Assembly (NCBI GenBank): GCA_013368445.1
Contig: JAACJO010000003.1
Span: 620,001 to 684,000, forward strand
Length of the DNA stretch: 64,000 nt
DNA from: Leucocoprinus leucothites
Taxonomy: Eukaryota; Basidiomycota; Agaricomycetes; Agaricales; Agaricaceae
Direction of reading: 5' to 3'
In this document: one piece after another, positions 27,401-36,363 of the stretch
Numbering within the stretch: the first letter of the stretch is position 1
Layout: the number at the start of each line of letters is the position of its first letter
The notes under the pieces: model-generated
Seen by the model: only the letters and a program-made list of their open reading frames with translations
Told to the model about the DNA's origin: nothing
The model's database searches: none
Translations under genes and position numbers: made by a program

Positions 27401-28190
27401 AGAAAGGTCAATTGACTCGTCGGAAACCCGAGCCGAATTGGCGGAAGCGGAAGGCGAGCTGAGATTGAGGCGGAAGTTTACTGAACCAGGAAGGCGCGAA
27501 GCGCGAATGTATGCAGCAGCGTTGATGATAGAAATGCGAGGAGCTGTTGCAATACCAGGAGTAGACATAGAAGTCCCAGAGGATGGTGAATTCAGAGGAG
27601 GAGTGTCAGCCGTCGTACTAGGAGCGGGTGACGATGTAGGAGCCGCTATGGGAGCGGATGCGACGCGGGCAGAAGGGGCAAGATTATCCTGCAAATGCGA
27701 TCGGAAGGATATACTGCTCGAAACCCAGTCAATCAACGGATTGTAGCGGGTGAGCCAGTTGTGTCCAAGTACCACAGAGCAGGAAGAATCAAGCCGAGTG
27801 ACGTAGAAGTCAATAGTCATAGATTCACCGGTAGAGAATGTAACAGGCAGATTCACAAGTTCAGTAATGTAACTATTCGACGATCCGTCAAATAGGCGAA
27901 GCTCGATAGGAGGTAAGGGCGAAGTCGGAAGAGAGTGAGTGCGGACGAAATCAGAATCTATGAAGCAATGAGTCGAGCCGGAATCAACGAGAGCACAAAA
28001 CGGTATCCGTTGGATATTATCGGATGAGCAAATGAGAGAAGAAGTGAGGGAAGCGATAAGAGAATTTGGGTCGGAAAGAGCGGACGCATTGAGGCGGAGG
28101 AGACTCTCTGGTGCACAGATGAGCTCAACGCGACCCCCAGTCTGTGCAGAGTCCTGAGGGTCGCCCTCTATTTTTCCGGACTCTTTTCAG
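24416..28190 (-). CDS. pol: Pol polyprotein of chromovirus A
   Basis: Open from about 28187 (reached by -1 frameshift from gag) to TAG 24416; an internal ATG at 27856 begins a 1146-residue stretch. Order: aspartic protease (ALVDSGSTHC), reverse transcriptase ([49 protein letters not shown]), RNase H (ETDASDYALAAI, NYDTHDKELLAI), integrase HHCC finger (HDHVLSGHFGQNKT, CKSCVTC), DDE core (MDFIEKLPSSSGFDTI, TSDRGSEF, GQTERTNQTLEQ), GPY/F (KYLGPYEIIAQPGSHSF) and a C-terminal chromodomain (YEIARIVDSKI, YKVIWLGYEDTDEESSWLP). All catalytic residues are present. The chromodomain places it among chromoviruses, which can integrate at methylated-histone chromatin. Confidence 0.95.
26001..26015 (-). other. 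Candidate central polypurine tract, element A
   Basis: In sense, CCTAAAGGGGGGAATAA, nearly the same as the 3' tract at 22725-22738. It sits between RNase H and integrase, close to the middle of the element. Confidence 0.6.
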
Positions 28191-29759
28191 AGTCCTTGGA
28201 CGGAGCCGCTTCGACTTTGCGGATCTTGGCCCGATTTTGTTTCTTGTGGCAATTCTCGACCTTGTGGCCTTTGCCACCGCAGAATAGACAGAGATCTTCG
28301 TCGAGGCGTCGTTTCCGCTCCTCGGGTGTCAGTTTGCCATTTTGGCCGAGTTTACTAGATAGGTCGAATTTCGGCGTAGGGCGTTGGGTACTGGATGTGG
28401 ATGGAGCGGGGGTGTTGGATTTGGTAGTCGGGCCTGCGACTGATTACGGTTGCTGTTGTTGTTGCTGTTACTGTTGTTGCCTCCTCGATTGTTGTTGTTG
28501 TTGTTGTTGCCAGGTTGAGACTGGCCGCGTGACGGATTCGGGTTGGAAGGATTGGAGGTCGAGGGCTTGTTGGGCTGCTTCCGATTCAGAGAATCGGCAG
28601 CATCCTTCTCTGCAGCGCGGGCACGAACACGTTCACGGTCACGCTCCCAGTAGCGTCCGTCGTAAACGATGGCCAAGCGATGCATTTCCTCGAAAGTAGT
28701 GGGTTTACCCTGCTCACGGGTACTGAGAGGGTCTTGGATGCGGTTCGGAAGTCCCTTGTAGTAACGATGGCAGAGGACCTCGTCGTTCCAACCGAGTTGA
28801 GAGGCGTGTTTGAGGAACTCGACGTTGAAAGTGGCGATTTTATCACCCGGTTTCATGCGAAGGGTATCAAGCATCTCGGCTGCTTCTCCCTTTGGGTTGG
28901 CAATGCCAAAATGCGTACGGAGCTCGCGGACAAATGCATTCCAATCGTCGAACCAGTCATGGAAGACACCCTGTTCTTCCTGAGTGAGGCCGACCTCGAA
29001 CCAGTCAAGCGCAACACCGGTGAGGTAGGTCATGGCAAAATCGACTTTCTGATTGTCGTGCTGGAACTGTGTGGGGTTGGCTCGGAAATATAGACGGCAT
29101 TGGATTAGGAAAGTGTTGAGTTTTTCGGGGTCAGAGCCGCTAAAAGTGTCTGGGAGGCGAGCCTTATTGGTGCGAGTCTGGTTGGCTTGTGCAGCTGCTT
29201 GGTGATCAAGATTGTCAGCGAGCCTACCCAAGGCCTCGGCTAGACGATCATTGTTTGGATCCTGTCGGGGAGCCCGGGGATGAGGTACCCGTCGAGGAGG
29301 AAGAGGCTCATCGTCGGAGGAGTGGGAAGGATCTTCAGGATCATTGTCGTCGGGGTCACCAGGACCACCGGGGGAGCCGTTATAGATGGGTTCATCGTCT
29401 TCATCATCGCCGTCGTGGCCCATAGATTGATTATCGGCGTAGTCTGGACCATCAGAGTCACCCGGTTCCGAGGGATCGGATGGATTTCTGTCAGATGGCA
29501 GACCGCCAGGTGGGGCAGGAGTTCTGGGAGAACGGATATTTCGAAAACGACGAGGAGGCGGTGGAGGAGAACTAGCAGATCGAGGAGTTTCTGGGAGATT
29601 GGGATTAAGACGACGTGAACGACGAGCGCGGATACTGATACGAGAATTGTCGTCGGTCAGACGAGAAGAGCTTGGGACAGGAGGAGGAGTGTGAGAGCGT
29701 TTCCGCTCTGGTTGCGCAACGGTGGAGGTCTTGCCCTTGATAGTACGGGTGTTGACCAT
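28168..29759 (-). pseudogene. gag: Gag of chromovirus A, one-base frameshift
   Basis: Starts MVNTRTIKGKTSTVA at 29759 and matches element B gag: a proline/acidic-rich N-terminus, then the retrotransposon gag core (LPDTFSGSDPEKLNTFLIQC to NGRYWERDRERV-like). Compared with B it lacks one base in a C-run (plus-strand G-run at 28430-28434), so the frame ends at 28329 and the zinc knuckle CLFCGGKGHKVENC, still encoded downstream, is lost. The rest of the frame to the stop at 28168-28170 is intact. Confidence 0.9.
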
Positions 29760-29793
29760 GATAACAGAAGTGCGAGTGCGACAGTAGAATCTG

Positions 29794-29804
29794 AGTCTGA
29801 TAAT
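29794..29804 (-). other. Primer-binding site, element A (self-priming type)
   Basis: In sense, ATTATCAGACT two bases (GT) after the 5' LTR. It is the exact complement of AGTCTGATAAT in the LTR, which lies 35 nt after TATATAAG, where the mRNA should start. No match to a tRNA 3' end (no TGG) is seen. Confidence 0.7.
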
Positions 29805-29806
29805 AC

Positions 29807-30365
29807 TGTTAAGCGCGCAAACGCTACGGATAGGGAGCCGACGTCAAGGACCGGTTGGACAGAGGTGTGACAGAGGTAAGGCAGGAGCCGGTCGTCGGAC
29901 GCGGGAGCGGGTCGTGGCCTCAACTTATGTGTTGTGCCGACTACTGACGCTTGACCCGGATTTCAGACAATATAAGAGAGCTGAGGACGAACAGAGAGTA
30001 GAGGAAAGTAGCGTATCGCTAAGTTGATTATCAGACTGAGGAAACCAAGTACAAAGTCGTGCTACTTATATACGATGCGGAATATAGGATCGGATAAGGA
30101 AAACAAACAAAGTAATAAACGGAGAAATAATCAAAGTGGAGTCCGCAAATTTTACAAGGCTAGAAGATATAAAATTTACTATTAAACGGTTGTCAGAAAA
30201 TTTCGACAAGGCGGTATGAATTAATAACATGGAAGATGTCAGAATAAGTCCGAAGGCGAAAGACCGATAAAAACCGAAGTAACCGATATGTGAAAGCGGC
30301 TATGAGTTCATGAAAATAATACCAAGTTCAAACCGTCAGCCGTTCTTGAGGTCCGGCTCGTGACA
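29807..30365 (-). repeat. 5' LTR of chromovirus A
   Basis: 559 bp, complete, with TATATAAG and the putative transcript start in sense orientation. It faces the truncated 5' LTR of element B across a 124-bp spacer. Confidence 0.95.
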
Positions 30366-30430
30366 CAGCTAAGACATCCTTAATCAGGTCTAAAAGGTCC
30401 CACTCCTCACACATAAGATAATAATCCATA
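30366..30430 (-). pseudogene. hAT transposase, short internal piece
   Basis: Between elements A and the pogo-type terminus. On the minus strand it encodes YYLMCEEWDLLDLIKDVLA, the L..EEW..L motif of hAT transposases, running directly into the piece beyond element A after an intron. This continuity identifies the host of the nest. Confidence 0.75.
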
Positions 30431-30489
30431 TACAGTCGAATCTCTCTTAACCGATAGGCTTCCATCACCCCCTGGCATTATCGGATATG

Positions 30490-30689
30490 TGTCACGAGCC
30501 TCTGTTCGTCCTCAGCTCTCTTATATTGTCTGAAATCCGGGTCAAGCGTCAGTAGTCGGCACAACACATAAGTTGAGGCCACGACCCGCTCCCGCGTCCG
30601 ACGACCGGCTCCTGCCTTACCTCTGTCACACCTCTGTCCAACCGGTCCTTGACGTCGGCTCCCTATCCGTAGCGTTTGCGCGCTTAACA
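30490..30689 (+). repeat. 5' LTR of chromovirus B, internally deleted
   Basis: The first 11 bp (TGTCACGAGCC) join directly to the last 189 bp (from TCTGTTCGTCC). The missing 359 bp contain most of U3, the TATA box and the predicted transcript start. The flanking target duplication is intact, so the deletion left the outer end in place. At three positions this LTR agrees with element A rather than with the 3' LTR of B. Confidence 0.93.
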
Positions 30690-30691
30690 GT

Positions 30692-30702
30692 ATTATCAGA
30701 CT
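30692..30702 (+). other. Primer-binding site, element B
   Basis: ATTATCAGACT after a GT spacer; complement of AGTCTGATAAT at 38076-38086 in the 3' LTR, 35 nt after TATATAAG (38041). Confidence 0.7.
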
Positions 30703-30736
30703 CAGATTCTACTGTCGCACTCGCACTTCTGTTATC

Positions 30737-32305
30737 ATGGTCAACACCCGTACTATCAAGGGCAAGACCTCCACTGTTGCGCAACCAGAGCGGAAACGCT
30801 CTCACACTCCTCCTCCTGTCCCAAGCTCTTCTCGTCTGACCGACGACAATTCTCGTATCAGTATCCGCGCTCGTCGTTCACGTCGTCTTAATCCCAATCT
30901 CCCAGAAACTCCTCGATCTGCTAGTTCTCCTCCACCGCCTCCTCGTCGTTTTCGAAATATCCGTTCTCCCAGAACTCCTGCCCCACCTGGCGGTCTGCCA
31001 TCTGACAGAGATCCATCCGATCCCTCGGAACCGGGTGACTCTGATGGTCCAGACTACGCCGATAATCAATCTATGGGCCACGACGGCGATGATGAAGATG
31101 ATGAATCCATCTATAACGGCTCCCCCGGTGGTCCTGGTGACCCCGACGACAATGATCCTGAAGATCCTTCCCACTCCTCCGACGATGAGCCTCTTCCTCC
31201 TCGACGGGCACCTCATCCCCGAGCTCCCCGACAGGATCCAAACAATGATCGTCTAGCCGATGCCTTGGGTAGGCTCGCTGACAATCTCGATCACCAAGCG
31301 GCTGCACAAGCCAATCAGACTCACGTCAATAAGGCTCGCCTCCCAGACACTTTCAGCGGCTCTGACCCCGAAAAACTCAACACTTTCCTAATCCAATGCC
31401 GTCTATATTTCCGAGCCAATCCCACTCAGTTCCAGCACGACAATCAGAAAGTCGATTTTGCCATGACCTACCTCACCGGTGTTGCGCTTGACTGGTTCGA
31501 GGTCGGCCTCACTCAGGAAGAACAGGGTGTCTTCCATGACTGGTTCGACGATTGGAATGCATTTGTCCGCGAGCTCCGTACGCATTTTGGCATTGCCAAC
31601 CCAAAGGGAGAAGCAGCCGAGATGCTCGATACCCTTCGCATGAAACCGGGTGATAAAATCGCCACTTTCAACGTCGAGTTCCTCAAACACGCCTCTCAAC
31701 TCGGTTGGAATGACGAGGTCCTCTGCCATCGTTACTACAAGGGACTTCCGAACCGCATCCAAGACCCTCTCAGTACCCGTGAGCAGAGTAAACCCACTAC
31801 TTTCGAGGAAATGCATCGCTTGGCTATCGTTTACGACGGACGCTACTGGGAGCGTGACCGTGAACGTGTTCGTGCCCGCACTGCAGAAAAGGATGCTGCT
31901 GATTCTCTCAGTCGGAAGCAGCCCAACAAGCCCTCGACCTCCAATACTTCCAATCCGAATCCGCCACGCGGCCAGTCTCAACCTGGCAACAATAACAACA
32001 ATAATCGAGGCAACAACAGCAACCGTAATCAGTCGCAGGCCCCGACTACCAAATCCAACACCCCCGCTCCATCCACATCCAGTACCCAACGCCCTACGCC
32101 GAAATTCGACCTATCTAGTAAACTCGGCCAAAATGGCAAACTGACACCTGAGGAGCGGAAACGACGCCTCGATGAAGATCTCTGTCTATTCTGCGGTGGC
32201 AAAGGCCACAAGGTCGAGAATTGCCACAAGAAACAAAATTGGGCCAAGATCCGCAAAGTCGAAGCGGCTCCGTCCAAGGACTCTGAAAAGAGTCCGGAAA
32301 AATAG
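30737..32305 (+). CDS. gag: Gag of chromovirus B
   Basis: 522 residues from ATG 30737 to TAG 32303-32305. N-terminal basic and Pro/Ser-rich segment, an acidic low-complexity part (about residues 95-155), the gag core (LPDTFSGSDPEKLNTFLIQC, FAMTYLTGVALDWFEVGL, TLRMKPGDKIATFNVEF, YYKGLPNRIQDPL), an Asn/Gln-rich linker and one CCHC zinc knuckle, CLFCGGKGHKVENC, near residue 490. It forms the particle and binds RNA. The stop lies inside a -1 frameshift signal leading to pol. Confidence 0.95.
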   Translation: MVNTRTIKGKTSTVAQPERKRSHTPPPVPSSSRLTDDNSRISIRARRSRRLNPNLPETPRSASSPPPPPRRFRNIRSPRTPAPPGGLPSDRDPSDPSEPGDSDGPDYADNQSMGHDGDDEDDESIYNGSPGGPGDPDDNDPEDPSHSSDDEPLPPRRAPHPRAPRQDPNNDRLADALGRLADNLDHQAAAQANQTHVNKARLPDTFSGSDPEKLNTFLIQCRLYFRANPTQFQHDNQKVDFAMTYLTGVALDWFEVGLTQEEQGVFHDWFDDWNAFVRELRTHFGIANPKGEAAEMLDTLRMKPGDKIATFNVEFLKHASQLGWNDEVLCHRYYKGLPNRIQDPLSTREQSKPTTFEEMHRLAIVYDGRYWERDRERVRARTAEKDAADSLSRKQPNKPSTSNTSNPNPPRGQSQPGNNNNNNRGNNSNRNQSQAPTTKSNTPAPSTSSTQRPTPKFDLSSKLGQNGKLTPEERKRRLDEDLCLFCGGKGHKVENCHKKQNWAKIRKVEAAPSKDSEKSPEK

Positions 32306-35300
32306 AGGGCGACCCTCAGGACTCTGCACAGACTGGGGGTCGCGTTGAGCTCATCTGTGCACCAGAGAGTCTCCTCCGCCTCAATGCGTCCGCTCTTTCC
32401 GACCCAAATTCTCTTATCGCTTCCCTCACTTCTTCTCTCATTTGCTCATCCGATAATATCCAACGGATACCGTTTTGTGCTCTCGTTGATTCCGGCTCGA
32501 CTCATTGCTTCATAGATTCTGATTTCGTCCGCACTCACTCTCTTCCGACTTCGCCCTTACCTCCTATCGAGCTTCGCCTATTTGACGGATCGTCGAATAG
32601 TTACATTACTGAACTTGTGAATCTGCCTGTTACATTCTCTACCGGTGAATCTATGACTATTGACTTCTACGTCACTCGGCTTGATTCTTCCTGCTCTGTG
32701 GTACTTGGACACAACTGGCTCACCCGCTACAATCCGTTGATTGACTGGGTTTCGAGCAGTATATCCTTCCGATCGCATTTGCAGGATAATCTTGCCCCTT
32801 CTGCCCGCGTCGCATCCGCTCCCATAGCGGCTCCTACATCGTCACCCGCTCCTAGTACGACGGCTGACACTCCTCCTCTGAATTCACCATCCTCTGGGAC
32901 TTCTATGTCTACTCCTGGTATTGCAACAGCTCCTCGCATTTCTATCATCAACGCTGCTGCATACATTCGCGCTTCGCGCCTTCCTGGTTCAGTAAACTTC
33001 CGCCTCAATCTCAGCTCGCCTTCCGCTTCCACCAATTCGGCTCAGGTTTCCGACGAGTCAATTGACCTTTCTAAAGTGCCCGACGAATATCATGAATTCG
33101 CCGATGTGTTCAGCAAAGCTCGTGCTGACAGCCTTGCACCGCATCGCCCTTACGATCTCAAAATCAATATTGAAGAGGGTGCTCAACCTCCCGTTGGCAC
33201 TATCTATTCATTATCTCCATCCGAGCTTGAGTCACTCCGCGAATTTATCGACGAGCACGTGTCTATTGGATTTATCCGCCCCACTTCTTCGCCTCACGGC
33301 GCACCCGTTCTCTTCGTTCGGAAGAAAGACGGTTCATTACGACTTTGTGTCGATTTCCGCGGCCTTAATCGCATCACCAAGAAGGATCGCTACCCGCTCC
33401 CGCTCATCTCTGACCTACTTGACTCTCCTCGCAAAGCCCGCATCTACACCAAGATAGACCTTCGACACGCTTACCACCTCGTTCGGATCGCTGAAGGAGA
33501 CGAATGGAAAACGGCTTTCAGGACCCGCTATGGATCCTTTGAATGGCTGGTTATGCCTTTCGGACTCACCAACGCACCCGCAGCTTTCCAGCGGTTCATG
33601 AACGACATCTTTTCCGACCTCCTCGACGTCTGCGTCACAGTCTATCTCGATGACATCCTTATCTACTCTGACGACCTCGACACACACAAGAAACATGTTC
33701 GAGATGTCCTCAAGCGGCTCCGCAAGCATGGCCTATATGCTAAAGCGGAAAAATGCGAGTTCCATTCCGATTCTGTCGAATACCTCGGGTATATCCTTTC
33801 ACCAGCCGGTCTCAAAATGTCGGAAGACAAAATCAAAATCATCCAGGATTGGCCTGAACCGAAGAAAGTCAAAGACATACAGTCTTTTCTCGGTTTCGCC
33901 AATTTCTATCGACGCTTCATTTACAACTATTCCGATATCGTCGTCCCGCTTACACGTCTCACCCGAAAAGCATCTAAGTGGAACTTCGACGAACGGTGTC
34001 GCGAAGCCTTTAACTCCCTCAAAGAAGCGTTCACCACTGCTCCTATACTCACTCACTGGATACCCGACGCCCAGATCATCATTGAGACTGATGCTTCCGA
34101 TTATGCACTTGCTGCCATCCTTTCCATTGTCGCGGACGACAACGAAGTCCACCCGATTGCGTTCCATTCCCGCACCTTCAACACGGCCGAGTTAAACTAT
34201 GACACTCACGACAAAGAGCTCCTCGCTATCTTCGAGGCTTTCCCCACCTGGCGGCATTACCTTGAAGGAGCCCCACTTCCTATTGACGTTGTTACCGATC
34301 ACAAGAACCTGGAATACTTCTGCACTACGAAGATCCTAACTCGTCGACAGGCTCGTTGGTCTGAGTTCATATCACAGTTCAACCTCATCATCCGTTTCCG
34401 ACCCGGCCGACTTGGAACCAAGCCTGACGCTCTCACTAGACGATGGGACGTCTACCCTAAAGGGGGGAATAATGGCTACGCTTCGGTCAATCCTCATAAT
34501 TTTCGTCCTGTATTTTCGCATGAACAGTTATCGGCTTCAGTTCGAGCTACTTATTTTTCAACTCCTTCCCTTCGCGCTGCCACCATACTAGATCTCGAGA
34601 AACTTCATTCTGATATCCTTACTTCGCTCCCTCAAGACCCGATCGCATCCGCTCACATCACTCATTCCGAAGGCCGCTGGTCAGTTGATTCCGCTGGTTT
34701 CCTTCGGCTCGACGACAGGATCTATGTACCTGACGTCAACAATCTTAGACTCAGAGTTCTACAATACAAACACGATCACGTCCTTTCTGGCCATTTCGGT
34801 CAGAACAAGACCCTCGAACTCATCCGACGCGAGTACACCTGGCCTGATATCCGATCTCAGGTCAAGGCTTTCTGTAAATCCTGCGTTACCTGCATGCGAT
34901 CCAAGTCTCAGCGCCACAAGCCATACGGTAACCTCAAGCAACTCCCCATTCCTGAACGCCCTTGGAATTCGATTTCAATGGATTTTATCGAGAAACTCCC
35001 TTCTTCCTCTGGCTTTGACACCATCCTCGTTATTGTCGACCGACTCTCCAAACAGGCTGTATTCATTCCGACCCACGACACTATCACTTCCGCAGAACTA
35101 GCACGGTTATTCGTCATTCACGTATTCTCTAAGCATGGTGTTCCTTCTCATGTCACTTCCGATCGCGGTTCAGAGTTCGTCTCACACTTCTTCCGTTCCC
35201 TCGGCACGGCTCTGGACATGTGCCTTCATTTCACATCCGGCTATCATCCTGAAGGTGACGGACAGACGGAACGAACTAACCAAACGCTAGAGCAGTACCT

Positions 35301-36057
35301 CCGCGTTTACTGCAACTATCAGCAGAACAACTGGTCCGACCTACTCCCACTTGCAGAATTCGCATACAACAACGCGCCCAGTGCTACCACCGGAATTTCG
35401 CCCTTCTTCGCCAACAAGGGTTATCACCCAAACATTACAGTTCATCCTGAACGCGATATCGCATCGGCTCGTGCACGCGACTTCGCAGTCGATCTCGACG
35501 AATTACACACTACTCTCAAAGCTGAAATAGCCACTGCTCAAGAACGCTACCAACGAACCGCTGATGCACGTCGGTTACCAGCCCCAGAGTTCAAAGTCGG
35601 CCAGAAAGTTTTCGTGAAAGCTCAATTCTTCCGCACTACCCGTCCATCCAAAAAGCTTTCCGAAAAATACCTTGGTCCATACGAAATTATCGCTCAACCT
35701 GGCTCTCACTCGTTCACCCTTCGCCTTCCAGATTCCATGCGCGCTGTTCATCCTGTCTTCCACGTTTCCATGCTTGAGCCGACCACACCCAATCCATTTT
35801 CCGATCGCACAGAACCGGCTCCTGCTCCCGTTGTCATTGACGGTGAGCCAGAGTACGAGATCGCCCGCATCGTAGACTCGAAGATCGATCGACGTCGCAC
35901 ATGCAAACTTCTCTACAAGGTCATCTGGTTGGGATATGAAGATACTGATGAAGAATCTTCATGGTTACCTGCTACCGAGCTTACACATGCGACTGAACTT
36001 CTTTTTGATTACCATTCTGCTTATCCTGACAAGCCTGGCCCACTTCCTTTATCCTAG
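32287..36057 (+). CDS. pol: Pol polyprotein of chromovirus B
   Basis: Open from 32287 in the -1 frame to TAG 36055-36057, about 1256 residues; the internal ATG 32617 would give 1146. Same domains as in A: protease (DSGSTHC at about 32443), RT with YLDD, RNase H, integrase HHCC and DDE, GPY/F, chromodomain ending PDKPGPLPLS. About ten residues differ from A, for example FEAFP for FEAFR in RNase H and LDMC for LDMR in integrase. No stop or frameshift. Confidence 0.95.
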   Translation, partial: KESGKIEGDPQDSAQTGGRVELICAPESLLRLNASALSDPNSLIASLTSSLICSSDNIQRIPFCALVDSGSTHCFIDSDFVRTHSLPTSPLPPIELRLFDGSSNSYITELVNLPVTFSTGESMTIDFYVTRLDSSCSVVLGHNWLTRYNPLIDWVSSSISFRSHLQDNLAPSARVASAPIAAPTSSPAPSTTADTPPLNSPSSGTSMSTPGIATAPRISIINAAAYIRASRLPGSVNFRLNLSSPSASTNSAQVSDESIDLSKVPDEYHEFADVFSKARADSLAPHRPYDLKINIEEGAQPPVGTIYSLSPSELESLREFIDEHVSIGFIRPTSSPHGAPVLFVRKKDGSLRLCVDFRGLNRITKKDRYPLPLISDLLDSPRKARIYTKIDLRHAYHLVRIAEGDEWKTAFRTRYGSFEWLVMPFGLTNAPAAFQRFMNDIFSDLLDVCVTVYLDDILIYSDDLDTHKKHVRDVLKRLRKHGLYAKAEKCEFHSDSVEYLGYILSPAGLKMSEDKIKIIQDWPEPKKVKDIQSFLGFANFYRRFIYNYSDIVVPLTRLTRKASKWNFDERCREAFNSLKEAFTTAPILTHWIPDAQIIIETDASDYALAAILSIVADDNEVHPIAFHSRTFNTAELNYDTHDKELLAIFEAFPTWRHYLEGAPLPIDVVTDHKNLEYFCTTKILTRRQARWSEFISQFNLIIRFRPGRLGTKPDALTRRWDVYPKGGNNGYASVNPHNFRPVFSHEQLSASVRATYFSTPSLRAATILDLEKLHSDILTSLPQDPIASAHITHSEGRWSVDSAGFLRLDDRIYVPDVNNLRLRVLQYKHDHVLSGHFGQNKTLELIRREYTWPDIRSQVKAFCKSCVTCMRSKSQRHKPYGNLKQLPIPERPWNSISMDFIEKLPSSSGFDTILVIVDRLSKQAVFIPTHDTITSAELARLFVIHVFSKHGVPSHVTSDRGSEFVSHFFRSLGTALDMCLHFTSGYHPEGDGQTERTNQTLEQYLRVYCNYQQNNWSDLLPLAEFAYNNAPSATTGISPFFANKGYHPNITVHPERDIASARARDFAVDLDELHTTLKAEIATAQERYQRTADARRLPAPEFKVGQKVFVKAQFFRTTRPSKKLSEKYLGPYEIIAQPGSHSFTLRLPDSMRAVHPVFHVSMLEPTTPNPFSDRTEPAPAPVVIDGEPEYEIARIVDSKIDRRRTCKLLYKVIWLGYEDTDEESSWLPATELTHATELLFDYHSAYPDKPGPLPLS
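32298..32343 (+). promoter_or_regulatory. -1 ribosomal frameshift signal, gag-pol, element B
   Basis: gag ends GAA AAA TAG; pol is open in the -1 frame from 32287, so the overlap is 19 nt. The slip site is GGAAAAA (A-run 32298-32302). Six bases later an 11-bp stem forms between 32309-32319 (GCGACCCTCAG) and 32333-32343 (CTGGGGGTCGC), with one G.U pair and a 13-nt loop. The geometry is that of known -1 signals. Same layout in A (about 28135-28175) and D. Confidence 0.7.
34459..34472 (+). other. Candidate central polypurine tract, element B
   Basis: AAAGGGGGGAATAA, near copy of the 3' tract AAGGGGGGAATAC (37735-37747) next to the 3' LTR. It encodes PKGGNN between RNase H and integrase, about 51% along the element. 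Confidence 0.6.
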
Positions 36058-36363
36058 ACTTTCTCTCGGCTACATATTTTCTTCACCCGTTTTATGATAC
36101 CGGCTCACTCGTTTTCTTTTGGACTTAGACAATTTTTTGCACTTCCGTACTTACCGTTTTGTTTTTGCTTACACCCAATAGCCTCATCTCCCTCTCGTCT
36201 TTTTTCTCTTATTTCGGACTTTTTTCTTTACTCACACTTGGCCCCAAGAAATATCATCCATTTCAAACACAAGTCCAAAGAGCAAAAGTAAAATATGCGA
36301 CAACAAAAAAACAGATTCACGACGACGCGAGCCGAGCATGAGGAACGGGATGGACGAAACGAC
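36058..36363. other. Convergent gap between pol and opposite-strand gene, element B
   Basis: About 300 bp without an ORF, rich in T runs; mirror of 24109-24415. Confidence 0.6.

Larger units (their letters stand above)
22166..30365 (-). mobile_element. Chromovirus A (Ty3/gypsy), full length
   Basis: 8200 bp between CAGCT target duplications (22161-22165 and 30366-30370). LTRs 22166-22724 (3') and 29807-30365 (5'), 559 bp each. By eye the LTRs differ at three positions, two of them CpG changes, so the insertion is recent. Order on the minus strand: 5' LTR, primer-binding site, gag (one frameshift), pol (-1 frame), a ~300-bp gap, an opposite-strand gene, polypurine tract, 3' LTR. About 99% identical in pol protein to element B. 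Confidence 0.96.
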
